From contig CAJUET010000009.1 in the NCBI GenBank assembly GCA_910585595.1, positions 1 to 64,000 of the forward strand: a stretch of DNA of 64,000 bases, given 5' to 3'. This DNA is from an uncultured Christensenella sp. GTDB taxonomy: Bacteria; Bacillota; Clostridia; Christensenellales; Borkfalkiaceae. The translations under genes were made by a program, and so were the position numbers. The notes under the pieces are model-generated. The model worked only from the letters and a program-made list of their open reading frames with translations, was not told the origin of the DNA and searched no databases. Position 1 is the stretch's first letter. Each line of letters starts with the position of its first letter. This document shows, in pieces, positions 25,887 to 35,662 of the stretch.

Positions 25887-26750
25887 TTAATAATCTTCCG
25901 TAAAAAAGTGTTTTACCCCGTCTTTGTCCTTATAGGCGATCACCGTTTTAAGCGTTACGTTTTCCACGCTCTTGAAAATATTCTGTTCGATTTCGGGATC
26001 TTCCGAGGCGAGCGAATGAATGAGTTTCTTGACCTTTTGCCGTTTCGATTCCGTGTCCGCGGAGGTTTGGTTTTCCAAGGCTTCGGTGAACTTACAGGCG
26101 CACTGTAAAAAATGCAAGCTGTTATAGTCTCGCCATGCTTTGATATGCTCTTCGCGGATAAAATACATCGGTCGGATCAGTTCCATTCCCTCGAAGTTCG
26201 TGCTTTTAAGTTTGGGCATCATCGTCTGTACCTGTGCGCCGTAGAGCATACCCATTAAAATCGTTTCGATCACGTCGTCGTAATGATGTCCGAGGGCGAT
26301 TTTATTGCAGCCCAGATCTTTTGCTTTGAGATAGAGGTGTCCGCGCCTCATTCTGGCGCAGATATAACAAGGGGATTTTTCGATACGGAACACGTTTTCG
26401 AAGATGTCCGTTTCGAAAACGGTCAAGGGGATATTCAGCATTTCCGCGTTGCGCTCGATGATTTCGCGGTTTTCCTTTTTGTAACCGGGATCCATGACCA
26501 TAAATACGAGCTCGAACGGGAACTTATTGTGCCTCTTTAATTCCTGAAAAAGCTTTGCCATTAAAAAAGAATCTTTTCCGCCCGAAATGCAGACGGCAAT
26601 TTTATCGTTCGGAGCGATCAAGCCGTATTTTACGATCGCCTTTGCAAAGGGAGTGAAGAGCTTTTTATGGAATTTCTTTTTGATGCTTTCCTCTGCGCGC
26701 TGCGCCGTTTCTTCCCGTGCGACGCTTTCAGCCGAAATTTCTTTTTTCAT
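25887..26750 (-). CDS. ttcA: TtcA-family tRNA 2-thiolation protein
   Basis: This 287-residue protein is an ATP pyrophosphatase of the TtcA family, which adds sulfur to cytidine 32 in tRNA. The PP-loop motif is ISGGKDS near residue 55. A CxxC pair (PCYICARMRRG, near 130) and a later QCACKF cysteine can hold the iron-sulfur cluster. GHHYDDVIETILM is the conserved post-PP motif. An N-terminal extension of about 30 charged residues is unusual but harmless. It overlaps the upstream tcdA gene by four bases (ATGA), so both tRNA-modification genes are translated from one transcript. Confidence 0.88.
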   Translation of the reverse strand: MKKEISAESVAREETAQRAEESIKKKFHKKLFTPFAKAIVKYGLIAPNDKIAVCISGGKDSFLMAKLFQELKRHNKFPFELVFMVMDPGYKKENREIIERNAEMLNIPLTVFETDIFENVFRIEKSPCYICARMRRGHLYLKAKDLGCNKIALGHHYDDVIETILMGMLYGAQVQTMMPKLKSTNFEGMELIRPMYFIREEHIKAWRDYNSLHFLQCACKFTEALENQTSADTESKRQKVKKLIHSLASEDPEIEQNIFKSVENVTLKTVIAYKDKDGVKHFFTEDY

Positions 26751-27442
26751 CTGACACCTGTTAGATCCTTGATGACTTCTCCTGCGATAATGAGCCCCGC
26801 GACGGAGGGAACAAAAGCGTTGCTCGCGGGGACGCGGGGTTCCGTAGCGACGGGCTTTTTCGGTTCCTCTTTGGAATAAACGACTTTGAGGCGCCCGATT
26901 CCGCGTTTTTTTAATTCTCTGCGCATGACCTTTGCAAGCGGACAGACCGAAGTTTCAAAAATGTCCGCGACCTCGAAAGCGGCGGGGTCGAGCTTGTTTC
27001 CTGCCCCCATACAGCTGATGACAGGAACGCCGCATTCTACGGCGTTTTCCGCGATTAAAAGCTTGCCCGTGACCGTATCGATCGCGTCTACGATATAGTC
27101 GAACGGCGAAAAATCAAACCCGTCTTGCGTATCGGGCATATAAAAAATTTTATGCGCGGTTACTTTGCAATCTGGGTTGATTTCCAGAATGCGCTCTGCG
27201 GCGGCGTCGACTTTGTATTTGCCGACCGTTTTATGCGTTGCGATGATTTGACGGTTGATGTTCGTCAAACATACTTTGTCGTGGTCGATAAGATCGATCG
27301 CGCCCACGCCCGACCGTGCAAGGGCTTCTACCGTAAAGCCGCCCACGCCGCCGATCCCGAAAACCGCCACGCGCGACGAAGAAAGCCTTTCCATGGCTTT
27401 TTTACCGAATAATAATTCCGTTCTTGAAAATTGATCGAGCAT
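26747..27442 (-). CDS. tcdA: TcdA, tRNA threonylcarbamoyladenosine dehydratase
   Basis: The 231-residue E1-like protein matches TcdA (CsdL), which cyclises t6A37 of tRNA to ct6A using ATP. It contains the nucleotide-binding motif VAVFGIGGVGGFTVEALARSG, DHDKVCLTNINRQI near 68, DAIDTVTGKL near 115 and the Cys-containing ETSVCPLAKVMRRELKKR segment. Length is close to the family norm. GAGGTC precedes the ATG at 27442. It is the first gene of a two-gene tRNA-modification operon with ttcA, driven by a near-consensus promoter. Confidence 0.93.
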   Translation of the reverse strand: MLDQFSRTELLFGKKAMERLSSSRVAVFGIGGVGGFTVEALARSGVGAIDLIDHDKVCLTNINRQIIATHKTVGKYKVDAAAERILEINPDCKVTAHKIFYMPDTQDGFDFSPFDYIVDAIDTVTGKLLIAENAVECGVPVISCMGAGNKLDPAAFEVADIFETSVCPLAKVMRRELKKRGIGRLKVVYSKEEPKKPVATEPRVPASNAFVPSVAGLIIAGEVIKDLTGVR

Positions 27443-27469
27443 ATTCTGACCTCGTAAACCGACAGATCA

Positions 27470-27498
27470 ATGATAGCAGTTTTTTTTACGGTTGTCAA
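27470..27498 (-). promoter_or_regulatory. Promoter of tcdA-ttcA
   Basis: On the minus strand TTGACA and TATCAT are separated by 17 bases. Confidence 0.85.
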
Positions 27499-27533
27499 TG
27501 ATTCCGAATTTATAAAATTTCCGTTGCAATCTC

Positions 27534-27562
27534 TTGAAAAATACGGATAAAACGTGTATAAT
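27534..27562 (+). promoter_or_regulatory. Promoter of uvrC (leaderless)
   Basis: TTGAAA and TATAAT with a 17-base spacer. The GTG start codon follows the -10 box after eight bases. Confidence 0.88.
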
Positions 27563-27570
27563 AAAAATAA

Positions 27571-29373
27571 GTGAGCGACCTGAAGGAAAAACTCAAACTG
27601 CTGCCCGATTCCCCGGGCGTGTATATCATGCTCGATAAAGAGGGGACGGTCATCTACGTCGGCAAGGCGCGCGTATTGAAGAACCGCGTGCGCCAGTATT
27701 TTCATACTTCCGAAAAGCCCGTAAAGGTCAGGAGCATGGTCGAGAATATCGCCGACTTTTCCTATATCGTCGCGCCGAGCGAGGTGGACGCGCTCGCACT
27801 CGAAAATACGCTCATTAAAAAGCATAAGCCCAAGTACAACATTCTTCTCAAAGACGATAAGACGTATCCCTATATCAAAGTGCACACGCGGGAGGAGTTT
27901 CCGCATATCTCCGTTACCCGACGCATCAAAAAGGACGGCAGGTATTTCGGACCGTTCATGGGAGGGATCAGCTGTAAGGATATCGTCGATATTGCGGCAA
28001 AGGCCTACAATATCCGCACTTGCGTAACGCCGATCGGCAAACAAAAAAAGCCCTGTCTCAATTATCACTTAAAGAGATGCCTTGCACCCTGCGCGGGGTA
28101 TGTTACGAAAGAGGAATATGCAGAGCGCGTAGAAAAGACGCTTTCCTTTTTATCGGGCAACTACGAGGACGCGGAACGGCTCTTAAAGGAAAAGATGAAG
28201 CAGTTTGCAGACGAGGAGCAGTTCGAGCTTGCTCTTGCCGCACGCGATAAAATCGCCATGCTCAAGCGTTTGGGGGGCAGAAGGATAACTTCCATGCCGC
28301 GGGACGTGGACGCGGATATCTGGGCGATCTCCTCGAACGGGCTTTACGCCGCCGTGTCCCTTCTCGTAACACGCAAAGGAGTTATGCAGGGCGCGAGAAC
28401 CTTTTCCCTCGAAGAGGGCGCGGGAGAGGGGAGCGAGACGTTCACGAGCGTTTTAACGCAGTACTATTCCTCGCACGAAGTTCCGCATGAACTTATTTTG
28501 AGCGCGGAGGCGGACGACGATCTTTTGACTTCTTTTTTACGGGAGAAGCGCGAAGGGAATCTGACGATCACCCGTCCGAAGCTGGGGGTCAAAAAAGAAC
28601 TTCTCGATATGGCGGAGAAGAACGCAAAGGAATACCTCGACAAGTCCGTTTCGCAGATCCGTCATAAGAACGACATGACGAAGAATGCCTGCGAAAGACT
28701 TCAAACGCTTTTGGGATTAAAACGCTATCCCAAGCGCATAGAGTGCTACGACATTTCGAACATTTCGGGCGTGGACAAGGTGGGGTCTATGGTCGTGTTC
28801 ACGGACGGGGAGGCGGATAAATACGAATACCGCCGCTTCAGAATCAAGACGGTGGAGGGGGCGGACGACTTTGCTTCCCTGAGGGAAGTTTTGGAACGCC
28901 GCCTTAAAAAGCTCGGCACGGAGGAAGAGGAGAGATTTGCAAAACCGCAGCTGATCGTCATCGACGGCGGCAAGGGGCAGCTCTCCGCCGTCAGGGAAAT
29001 CTTTGACCGTTTGGGAGTCGGAGACATCGATTTAGTCGCGCTTGCAAAACAGGAAGAGGAGATTTTCACGCTCAGTTCCTCTGAGAGCGTAAGGCTCAAA
29101 AAAAGCGACTATGCGCTCAGAACGTTGCAGCGTATCCGCGATGAGGCGCACCGCTTTGCGATCACCTATTTCCGCAATCTGCATTCCAAACGGAATTTGA
29201 GCTCCGTGCTCGACGAGATCGAAGGGGTCGGTAAGCAAAAGCGGATCGCACTGCTTGAAAAATTCAAGTCGATCGATAAAATCATGCAGGCAAGCGAAGA
29301 GGAACTTTGCTCCTGCGAGGGGATCGGCAGGGAGCTTGCTCTTCGTATCAGAGAATATTTTCAAAAGTTGTAA
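27571..29373 (+). CDS. uvrC: UvrC excinuclease subunit
   Basis: This 600-residue protein is UvrC, which makes both cuts around a lesion during nucleotide excision repair with UvrA and UvrB. The N-terminal GIY-YIG nuclease starts at once (DSPGVYIMLDKEGTVIYVGKA). A cysteine segment KKPCLNYHLKRCLAPCAGY lies near 155 and the UVR helices near 200-235. The RNase H-like nuclease half includes ECYDISNISG and IDGGKGQL, and two C-terminal helix-hairpin-helix motifs end the protein. The start is a GTG with no ribosome binding site, eight bases after a good -10 box, implying leaderless translation. Probably the head of a run reaching hprK and beyond. Confidence 0.97.
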   Translation: MSDLKEKLKLLPDSPGVYIMLDKEGTVIYVGKARVLKNRVRQYFHTSEKPVKVRSMVENIADFSYIVAPSEVDALALENTLIKKHKPKYNILLKDDKTYPYIKVHTREEFPHISVTRRIKKDGRYFGPFMGGISCKDIVDIAAKAYNIRTCVTPIGKQKKPCLNYHLKRCLAPCAGYVTKEEYAERVEKTLSFLSGNYEDAERLLKEKMKQFADEEQFELALAARDKIAMLKRLGGRRITSMPRDVDADIWAISSNGLYAAVSLLVTRKGVMQGARTFSLEEGAGEGSETFTSVLTQYYSSHEVPHELILSAEADDDLLTSFLREKREGNLTITRPKLGVKKELLDMAEKNAKEYLDKSVSQIRHKNDMTKNACERLQTLLGLKRYPKRIECYDISNISGVDKVGSMVVFTDGEADKYEYRRFRIKTVEGADDFASLREVLERRLKKLGTEEEERFAKPQLIVIDGGKGQLSAVREIFDRLGVGDIDLVALAKQEEEIFTLSSSESVRLKKSDYALRTLQRIRDEAHRFAITYFRNLHSKRNLSSVLDEIEGVGKQKRIALLEKFKSIDKIMQASEEELCSCEGIGRELALRIREYFQKL

Positions 29374-29455
29374 AATGGTAAATATATAAAGTACGGATTT
29401 GGCAAAGAGAACGGCGCTGCCGAAACGCTTAAAATCGCGGGAGAGAGGGAATAAA

Positions 29456-30385
29456 ATGATCAACAATATAATACTGCCGCAAGAAACGGTCATGCTCGAT
29501 AAGTTTGCTTCCGAGCTGAATTTCGAAATGCTCTATGCGGGCAGGGGAATGATAAGTCTTTCGAGTATCAGTGTAGACCGTCCGGGACTTCGGCTTGCGG
29601 GATTTTTCAGTTACTTCGATACAAAGCGTATTCTCGTGATCGGGCTCACCGAGCACGAATATCTCCATTCGTGCTCTTCGGAAGAGCGCAAGGATAAAAT
29701 AAAGAAACTCTTCGGCTGCGGCGAGATTCCCTGCATCGTGTTCTCGCGCGATCTACCCGTGTTTCCAGAATTTATGGAGTGCGCGAGGGAGGCGTATACG
29801 CCCGTATTCCGTTCGAGCAAAATGACGACCTCCGTCATTGCCGATCTGTTCGTTTATTTGAGTCGCCTGCTTGCGCCCACGGCTACCGTGCACGGAGTGC
29901 TTCTCGACGTGTTGGGCGTCGGGATCATGCTTACCGGCAAGAGCGGAGTGGGCAAGAGCGAAACGGCGGTGGAACTTATTAAGCGCGGACACCGCCTTGT
30001 CGCGGACGACTCCGTGCTCATTCGCAAAATCGAAAACGAGCTTGTAGGCACCGCTCCCGATAAGATCCGTTATTTTATGGAACTTAGGGGAATCGGCATG
30101 ATCAACGTAAAAAATATGTACGGTTCGGGCGCGATCATGAACGAGAAGGAAATCGAGTTTATCATGGAAATGCGGCCGTGGGAGAACGGAAAGGCATACG
30201 ACAGACTGGGCGATCAAAACGACTTCGAAGAAATTTTGGGCGTTAAAATTCCAAAGCTTCTGATCCCCGTCAGCCCCGGTCGGAATCTTGCCATTTTGAT
30301 CGAGGTTGCGGCAAGAAACCAGCGTTTGAAGAGTATGGGCTACGATGCGACGCAAGAGCTCATCGAAAGGACGATCGGAAGATAA
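29456..30385 (+). CDS. hprK: HPr kinase/phosphorylase
   Basis: The 309-residue protein is HPr kinase/phosphorylase, which phosphorylates HPr on Ser46 and so controls carbon catabolite repression through CcpA in Gram-positive bacteria. The Walker A motif is TGKSGVGKSE near 160-169, the HprK signature ELRGIGMINVKNMYG lies near 204-218, and the second conserved block MRPWENGKAYDRLG follows. The ATG at 29456 is preceded by GAGGGA; longer upstream extension would add an unconserved basic tail. Relevant to the sugar loci in this window, because catabolite control would act on them. It is four bases from the next gene. Confidence 0.96.
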   Translation: MINNIILPQETVMLDKFASELNFEMLYAGRGMISLSSISVDRPGLRLAGFFSYFDTKRILVIGLTEHEYLHSCSSEERKDKIKKLFGCGEIPCIVFSRDLPVFPEFMECAREAYTPVFRSSKMTTSVIADLFVYLSRLLAPTATVHGVLLDVLGVGIMLTGKSGVGKSETAVELIKRGHRLVADDSVLIRKIENELVGTAPDKIRYFMELRGIGMINVKNMYGSGAIMNEKEIEFIMEMRPWENGKAYDRLGDQNDFEEILGVKIPKLLIPVSPGRNLAILIEVAARNQRLKSMGYDATQELIERTIGR

Positions 30386-30388
30386 CTG

Positions 30389-32512
30389 ATGAAATTCGAA
30401 ATATTAGCGCCTGCGGGGAACAGGGAGTGCGCTTTCGCTTCCTTGAACGCGGGAGCGGACGCAATCTATTTGGGGCTCGAAGAATTTTCCGCGCGCCAGT
30501 CGGCGGAAAATTTCAACGCGGAGTCTTTAAAAGAAATATGCGCATATGCGCATCTTTTGGGCGCGAGGGTATACGTCTGTTTAAACACGCTCGTAAAGGA
30601 CGAAGAGGCGGACGCTTTTTTTTCGTGCGCGGTCGGGGCATGGAACGCGGGGGCGGACGCATTGCTCATACAGGATATTTTTTTGGGCAAACTCTTAAAG
30701 GAAAGCTATCCCGAAATGGTACTGCATCTCTCCACGCAGGGCGGGTGTTGCAACGAATACGGTGCGCTTCTCGCCAAGGACTACGGATTCTCGCGCGTCG
30801 TGCTTGCGCGTGAAACGCCGCTCAAAGAAATAAAAAAGATTTCCGCAATCATCGAAACGGAGGCGTTCGTGCAGGGCGCGCTCTGTTCTTGTTTTTCGGG
30901 ACAGTGTTATTTTTCGTCGTTTGCGGGGAACAACAGCGGCAACCGCGGCAGATGCAAACAGCCTTGCCGCAAGCGTTATTCGATCGATCGCGCGGGCTTC
31001 GAAAAGAGCGCGTATGCGCTTTCTCTGTCCGATTTGTCTTTGGGTAAAAAAATTGACGAACTGATCGGGGCGGGCGTTTGTTCTTTTAAAATCGAGGGAC
31101 GTATGCGCCGTAAGGAATACGCGGCGGCGGCAGTCAAATATTATAAAGCGCTCCGCGAGGGGCGCGGCTCTTCAAAAGAACTGATCGATCTGAAACGTGC
31201 GTTCAACCGCGGAAATTACACCGAGGGATTGGGCTTCGGACAGAAGGAGAATTTTCTTTCCCGCAACGTGCAGGGACATATCGGCGAGGACGTGGGCGAA
31301 GTAACAGTCACGAAGCGAGGTTATTTTTGCAGAAGTGCTTTTGTTCCCGAAAAGGGCGACGGATTCAAAATTTTACGCGGCGGCAGCGAGGTCGGCGGCG
31401 CGGCGGCAGCGGGCACGGAAAAAGACGGGTTCTATCTTACCTCTTCCGCGCGCCTTTCGGCGGGCGACAGAGTTTGCGTTACGACTTCCAAAGCGGCAAG
31501 CGAAGCCGCGCTTGCGGGGAAACGCTTGCGTCCCGTAAAAATCGGACTTTCCTTTATCGCAGGCGAAAAAGCGCGAGCGGAAGCAGAGGGCTTGATTTTT
31601 GAGGACGGTGAAGTTCTGGAAGAAGCGAAGAGTTCGCCGCTTACAGAAGAAGAGATTATTTCTTGTTTCGAAAAGACGGATACGCTTCCCTTTGCGCCAG
31701 TGATCGCTGTAAAAACGCAGGGCGCGTTTTTGCCAAAATCCAAACTTAACGCCTTCCGCAGAGCGTTCTATGAGGCGCTGAAAAACTTTCTTACGCCTTG
31801 CCGCGATCGGTTGGAAGCAAGACCTCTTCCCGATGTCGGCTTGAAAAAAGGAACGGGCGAAAAGCGCGCGTGTATCGTGAGCGGCGCGGCGGACGGGGGA
31901 GCGGATATCGTTATTTTTAAACCTTGCGAGTATGCGCATATTCCCACGCAAGGCGGCAAAGAGAAGTATTTGTATCTTCCGCCTTTTTTTACCTCGGAGG
32001 ACGAGGAACTGATCGCGCCCGCGCTTGCAGGATTCGACGGGTTCTATTGCGAGGGTTACTACGGAATTTTACTTGCGAAGAAGTACCGTAAAAAGCTCTT
32101 CGCGGGTACGGGATTTAATCTCACCAATCGTTATGCGGTTTCGGAAGCGCAAAAGGTAGCCGATTATTTTGCGCTATCCAAAGAGATTTCCGCGCGGGAG
32201 GCGAGCGCGCTTTCGGCGGAGAATGCCTTCACGCTCTCGGGCGGCGCGATCAAAGTTATGGATTTGGTTTACTGTCCCTTCTCGCAAGACTGCAACAATT
32301 GCGACAGGCGGCAGCAGTATGCTTTAACGGACGAAGAGGGGCGCAAGTTTCCGCTCAGGCGGTACGTTCTTTCGGGCGCGTGCCGGTTCGAGGTGTACAA
32401 CTGCGCACTTCTATCAAAGAACATATGCGCAAATGCGCTTTACGACAACACCCTGTCGGGCATAGAGGGAATGCGGGAGACGAAGGGGCATTCGGAAAGG
32501 AGTATGCAATGA
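30389..32512 (+). CDS. U32 family protein, RlhA-like
   Basis: This 707-residue protein belongs to the peptidase U32 family. The N-terminal barrel begins ILAPAGNRECAFASLNAGAD. The signature cysteines follow in ALCSCFSGQCYFS and GRCKQPCRKRY (about residues 168-195), with a further CPFSQDCNNCDRR cluster near 630. The long form with a middle DUF3656-like region resembles E. coli RlhA (YdcP), which hydroxylates C2501 of 23S rRNA, more than short TrhP, which acts on tRNA. RNA hydroxylation is therefore a better guess than proteolysis. It lies between hprK and mutS2 with four-base gaps or overlaps, in one operon. Confidence 0.85.
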   Translation: MKFEILAPAGNRECAFASLNAGADAIYLGLEEFSARQSAENFNAESLKEICAYAHLLGARVYVCLNTLVKDEEADAFFSCAVGAWNAGADALLIQDIFLGKLLKESYPEMVLHLSTQGGCCNEYGALLAKDYGFSRVVLARETPLKEIKKISAIIETEAFVQGALCSCFSGQCYFSSFAGNNSGNRGRCKQPCRKRYSIDRAGFEKSAYALSLSDLSLGKKIDELIGAGVCSFKIEGRMRRKEYAAAAVKYYKALREGRGSSKELIDLKRAFNRGNYTEGLGFGQKENFLSRNVQGHIGEDVGEVTVTKRGYFCRSAFVPEKGDGFKILRGGSEVGGAAAAGTEKDGFYLTSSARLSAGDRVCVTTSKAASEAALAGKRLRPVKIGLSFIAGEKARAEAEGLIFEDGEVLEEAKSSPLTEEEIISCFEKTDTLPFAPVIAVKTQGAFLPKSKLNAFRRAFYEALKNFLTPCRDRLEARPLPDVGLKKGTGEKRACIVSGAADGGADIVIFKPCEYAHIPTQGGKEKYLYLPPFFTSEDEELIAPALAGFDGFYCEGYYGILLAKKYRKKLFAGTGFNLTNRYAVSEAQKVADYFALSKEISAREASALSAENAFTLSGGAIKVMDLVYCPFSQDCNNCDRRQQYALTDEEGRKFPLRRYVLSGACRFEVYNCALLSKNICANALYDNTLSGIEGMRETKGHSERSMQ

Positions 32513-34860
32513 CTATCGATCACAGGCGTTTGGAGCTTGATAAAATTCTTTCGTTCGTCGCAAATTATGCCGTGACGGAAAAGGGCAAAGAGCGGGTCAA
32601 CGCATCGGAGCCCGCTACGGAACTCGGCGCGGCGCAGACCCGTCTTACGCTTACGGAAGAGGCGTATGTTCTGTTGTTTGAAATAGGTGCGGGGTCGGTT
32701 TGCTACTTTCCTCCGCTTTCAGATAAAGCGGAGCGCGCGGCAAAGGGGGCTTCCCTCGCCTGCTCGGAGCTTACGGAAGTGGGCAGTCTTTTAACTTCCG
32801 CAAGACTTTTATATACTGCGGTCATGAATGCAGACGGGCGGATCGTGAAAATGAAGGAGCTTGTTTCCCCGATCGTTGCCCGCGAAAGTCTGGAAAGGGA
32901 AATCGCCGATAAAATCATCGGCGAAAACGAAATTGCGGACGGCGCAAGCGAACGGCTCTTTGCGATCCGCAGAGAAAAGCGGCTTGCCGGCGAGCGGATC
33001 AGAGCACGCCTTTCCGAATATCTTACGGGGAGCGAGCGGAAATACTTGCAAGAGGGAATCGTAACGGTGCGCGGCGACAGATTCGTCGTGCCCGTCAAAG
33101 CGGAGTATAAGCGCAGTATCAAGGGTTTTGTTCACGACAGATCGGCAACGGGCGCGACCTTCTTTATCGAGCCCGAAGAAATCTTTGAAATGAACAACGA
33201 GCTTTTGAGCCTTGCCCTCGACGAAAAAGAAGAGGAGGCGCGTATCTTAAAGGAGCTGTCCGCAAAGATCGGTGGGATCGCGACGGAGATAGAAGCCGAT
33301 GCGGAGACGGTGACGGAGGCGGACGCAATTTTTGCCCGCGCGGAATACGCGCACGAGATCAGGGGGATAAAGCCCGCGCTCAATCAAAGGGGCGTTTTGA
33401 ATATCGTCAAGGGCAGGCATCCGCTTCTGGATAAAAAGCAAGCCGTGCCCGTTTCCGTGGGTGTGGGGGAAAAGAGCCGCTTTCTCGTATTGAGCGGTTC
33501 GAACACGGGCGGCAAAACCGTCACGTTAAAGATGTGCGGACTCTTTCCGCTCATGGCGGCTTGCGGGCTGTTCGTGCCCGCACAGGAAGGCACCCTCCTT
33601 TCCGTGTTCAGCGGCGTTTATTGCGACGCGGGCGACAGCCAATCCATCGAAGAGAATCTTTCGACTTTCTCTTCTCACATCGTCAACGTCAAAGAAATTT
33701 TGAAAAACGCGGATTCCCGTTCCCTCGTTTTGATTGACGAGCCGGGCGGCGGAACCGATCCCGAAGAGGGGCAGGCGCTTGCGGTTGCCGTTCTCTCCGC
33801 GCTCGTAAAGCGGGGCTGCGTCGGGATCGTGACAACGCACTACGGCGCGCTCAAAGAGTTTGCCTACGAAAAAGAGGGGCTCGAAAACGGGAGCATGGAA
33901 TTCGACGCGGCTTCCTTCCGTCCGCTGTTCCGTTTAAAAATGGGCGTTCCGGGGTCTTCCAACGCGCTTGCGATCTGTAAACGGCTGGGTGTAGACGAGG
34001 ATATTATCGAAGAGGCGCGGCGCTTTCTCTCCGAGGGCGCAAAGAATTACGAAAAAACTTTGCGGAATGCGGAGGAAAGCCGCATCCGCGCGGAGGAACT
34101 CGAACGGGAGGTAAGGGCGATTAAAGAGGAATGGAGCGAAAAGCTCGCTTCTTTTGAAAAGGAAGAGGAAAAATTCCGCAGAGAGCGGGAACGGTTTTTA
34201 CTCTCGTCCAAAGCGGAAGCGCGCAGGATCGTTACGGAGCGCACCGCCGAAGCGGAGGAACTCTTGGCTGAAATGGAAGAGATTTTTAAGAAAAAGGAGC
34301 TTTCCCAGAGCGACCTTATCAAAGCACGCACATTGAAAAACCGCATGGATAGAAGCGCGGTCGAGAGGGAAGAACTTCCCGTTCGCCTTGTTCCCGTCGA
34401 TTGGAAAGCGCTCAAAGAGGGGGACACCGTGACGGTTGGAAGTATGGACGCAGAGGGCGTCGTCCGTTCCATGAAGCGCGACAGGCGCGAGGCAGAGGTG
34501 CAGTGCGGTTCCATTCTTGTAAAAGTCAAAGCGGACGATTTGTTTGCTCCCCGCTCGAAGGCTCAGAAGAAAGAAGAGAAGGTCCGCGTCGTCAAACACC
34601 TAAACGACCGCCCTATGCCTGTAAGGGAGTTAAACGTCATCGGGTTCACCGTCTTGGAGGCGCAAACCGAGGTCGAAAATTTTCTCGATTCCGCAATCGT
34701 TGCCAATTTGGAAGAAGTGCGCATCGTACACGGCATGGGCACGGGAAAACTTCGGAAGGCGATTCACGAGCTTTTAAGAGCGCACCGCAGAGTCAAAGAA
34801 TTCCGCTTGGGAGTCTACGGCGAGGGGGAATCGGGCGTTACGATCGTAAAGCTGAAATAG
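32509..34860 (+). CDS. mutS2: MutS2 (RqcU-like) ATPase with Smr domain
   Basis: The 783-residue protein is MutS2. It lacks the mismatch-binding domains of MutS. In Gram-positives it acts on branched DNA and, as shown for Bacillus, on collided ribosomes. Order: helical core, ABC-type ATPase with Walker A SGSNTGGKTVTLK near 329 and Walker B SLVLIDEPGGGTDPEEG. A long coiled-coil clamp follows near 515-610, a KOW-like linker, and a C-terminal Smr domain (LNVIGFTVLEA to VHGMGTGKLRK). The ATG at 32509 overlaps the preceding stop codon by four bases and has AAGGAG upstream; longer readings overlap the U32 gene and are rejected. Confidence 0.95.
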   Translation: MTIDHRRLELDKILSFVANYAVTEKGKERVNASEPATELGAAQTRLTLTEEAYVLLFEIGAGSVCYFPPLSDKAERAAKGASLACSELTEVGSLLTSARLLYTAVMNADGRIVKMKELVSPIVARESLEREIADKIIGENEIADGASERLFAIRREKRLAGERIRARLSEYLTGSERKYLQEGIVTVRGDRFVVPVKAEYKRSIKGFVHDRSATGATFFIEPEEIFEMNNELLSLALDEKEEEARILKELSAKIGGIATEIEADAETVTEADAIFARAEYAHEIRGIKPALNQRGVLNIVKGRHPLLDKKQAVPVSVGVGEKSRFLVLSGSNTGGKTVTLKMCGLFPLMAACGLFVPAQEGTLLSVFSGVYCDAGDSQSIEENLSTFSSHIVNVKEILKNADSRSLVLIDEPGGGTDPEEGQALAVAVLSALVKRGCVGIVTTHYGALKEFAYEKEGLENGSMEFDAASFRPLFRLKMGVPGSSNALAICKRLGVDEDIIEEARRFLSEGAKNYEKTLRNAEESRIRAEELEREVRAIKEEWSEKLASFEKEEEKFRRERERFLLSSKAEARRIVTERTAEAEELLAEMEEIFKKKELSQSDLIKARTLKNRMDRSAVEREELPVRLVPVDWKALKEGDTVTVGSMDAEGVVRSMKRDRREAEVQCGSILVKVKADDLFAPRSKAQKKEEKVRVVKHLNDRPMPVRELNVIGFTVLEAQTEVENFLDSAIVANLEEVRIVHGMGTGKLRKAIHELLRAHRRVKEFRLGVYGEGESGVTIVKLK

Positions 34861-34941
34861 TATCATCCTGTACAAGTCATAAATTCTTGTTTATCTCAAT
34901 ATAAATGCTGTGATAAAGTTTTTTATTTTGAGGTAAACTGA

Positions 34942-35643
34942 TTGAAAAGACGTTCGCGCTTTGTCGCCGCAATTACTAACTGTATTTTGATCGTCATTAT
35001 CGCCGTCGTCAGCACCGTCTGTTTTTTGCCGAAAACGGAGAGCGTCGTCGGCGTAAAGGACGAGGTCTACTATAAGGGCGCGTCCGCGGACGGCGTTTCC
35101 TTAATGTTCAACGTTTATTGGGGGACCAAAGAAGTGTACGCCATTCTCGACGTTTTGGATGAATACGAGGCGAAGGCGACCTTCTTTATCGGCGGAAGCT
35201 GGGCGGACGATAATGTGGAGTGTTTAAAGGAAATCGCCTCGCGCGGGCACGAGATAGGCTCGCACGGGTACTTCCACCGCGATCATAATAAGCTTGATTA
35301 TTCCGCAAACTATCAGGAAATAAAGACAAGTATCGATTTTATCGAAAAGGCTTCGGGCATTTCGGCTACGCTGTTTGCTCCCCCGTCGGGCGCGTATAAC
35401 GACGATACGGTCAAGGCGGCGCGGGAGCTGGGACTTAAAACGGTCATGTGGAGCAAAGATACGATCGATTGGCGGGATAAAGACGCTTCGGTCTGCTTTA
35501 CGCGGGCGACCAAAAACATTGCGGGCGGGGACTTGGTTTTAATGCACCCCATGGCGCACACGCTTGAAGCGCTCCCTTCCGTATTAAAAGATTACCGCGA
35601 TAAAGGACTTAAAACGGTTACGGTCAGCGAAAATATTATGTAA
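34942..35643 (+). CDS. YlxY/PdaB-like polysaccharide deacetylase homologue
   Basis: This 233-residue protein has one N-terminal membrane helix (TNCILIVIIAVVSTVCF) and a NodB-type domain placed outside the cell. It resembles the YlxY/PdaB branch (WGTKEV, LDVLDEYEAKATFFIGGSW, HEIGSHGYFHRDH with H108 and H112). The catalytic aspartate of the first motif, normally FDxxWG, is asparagine here (FNVYWG, N57), so deacetylase activity is doubtful. Bacillus ylxY also lies directly before an M16 peptidase gene, as here, which supports the assignment. The start is TTG with GAGGT eight bases upstream. Confidence 0.85.
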   Translation: MKRRSRFVAAITNCILIVIIAVVSTVCFLPKTESVVGVKDEVYYKGASADGVSLMFNVYWGTKEVYAILDVLDEYEAKATFFIGGSWADDNVECLKEIASRGHEIGSHGYFHRDHNKLDYSANYQEIKTSIDFIEKASGISATLFAPPSGAYNDDTVKAARELGLKTVMWSKDTIDWRDKDASVCFTRATKNIAGGDLVLMHPMAHTLEALPSVLKDYRDKGLKTVTVSENIM

Positions 35644-35662
35644 ATACATACGAGGAGAAATA

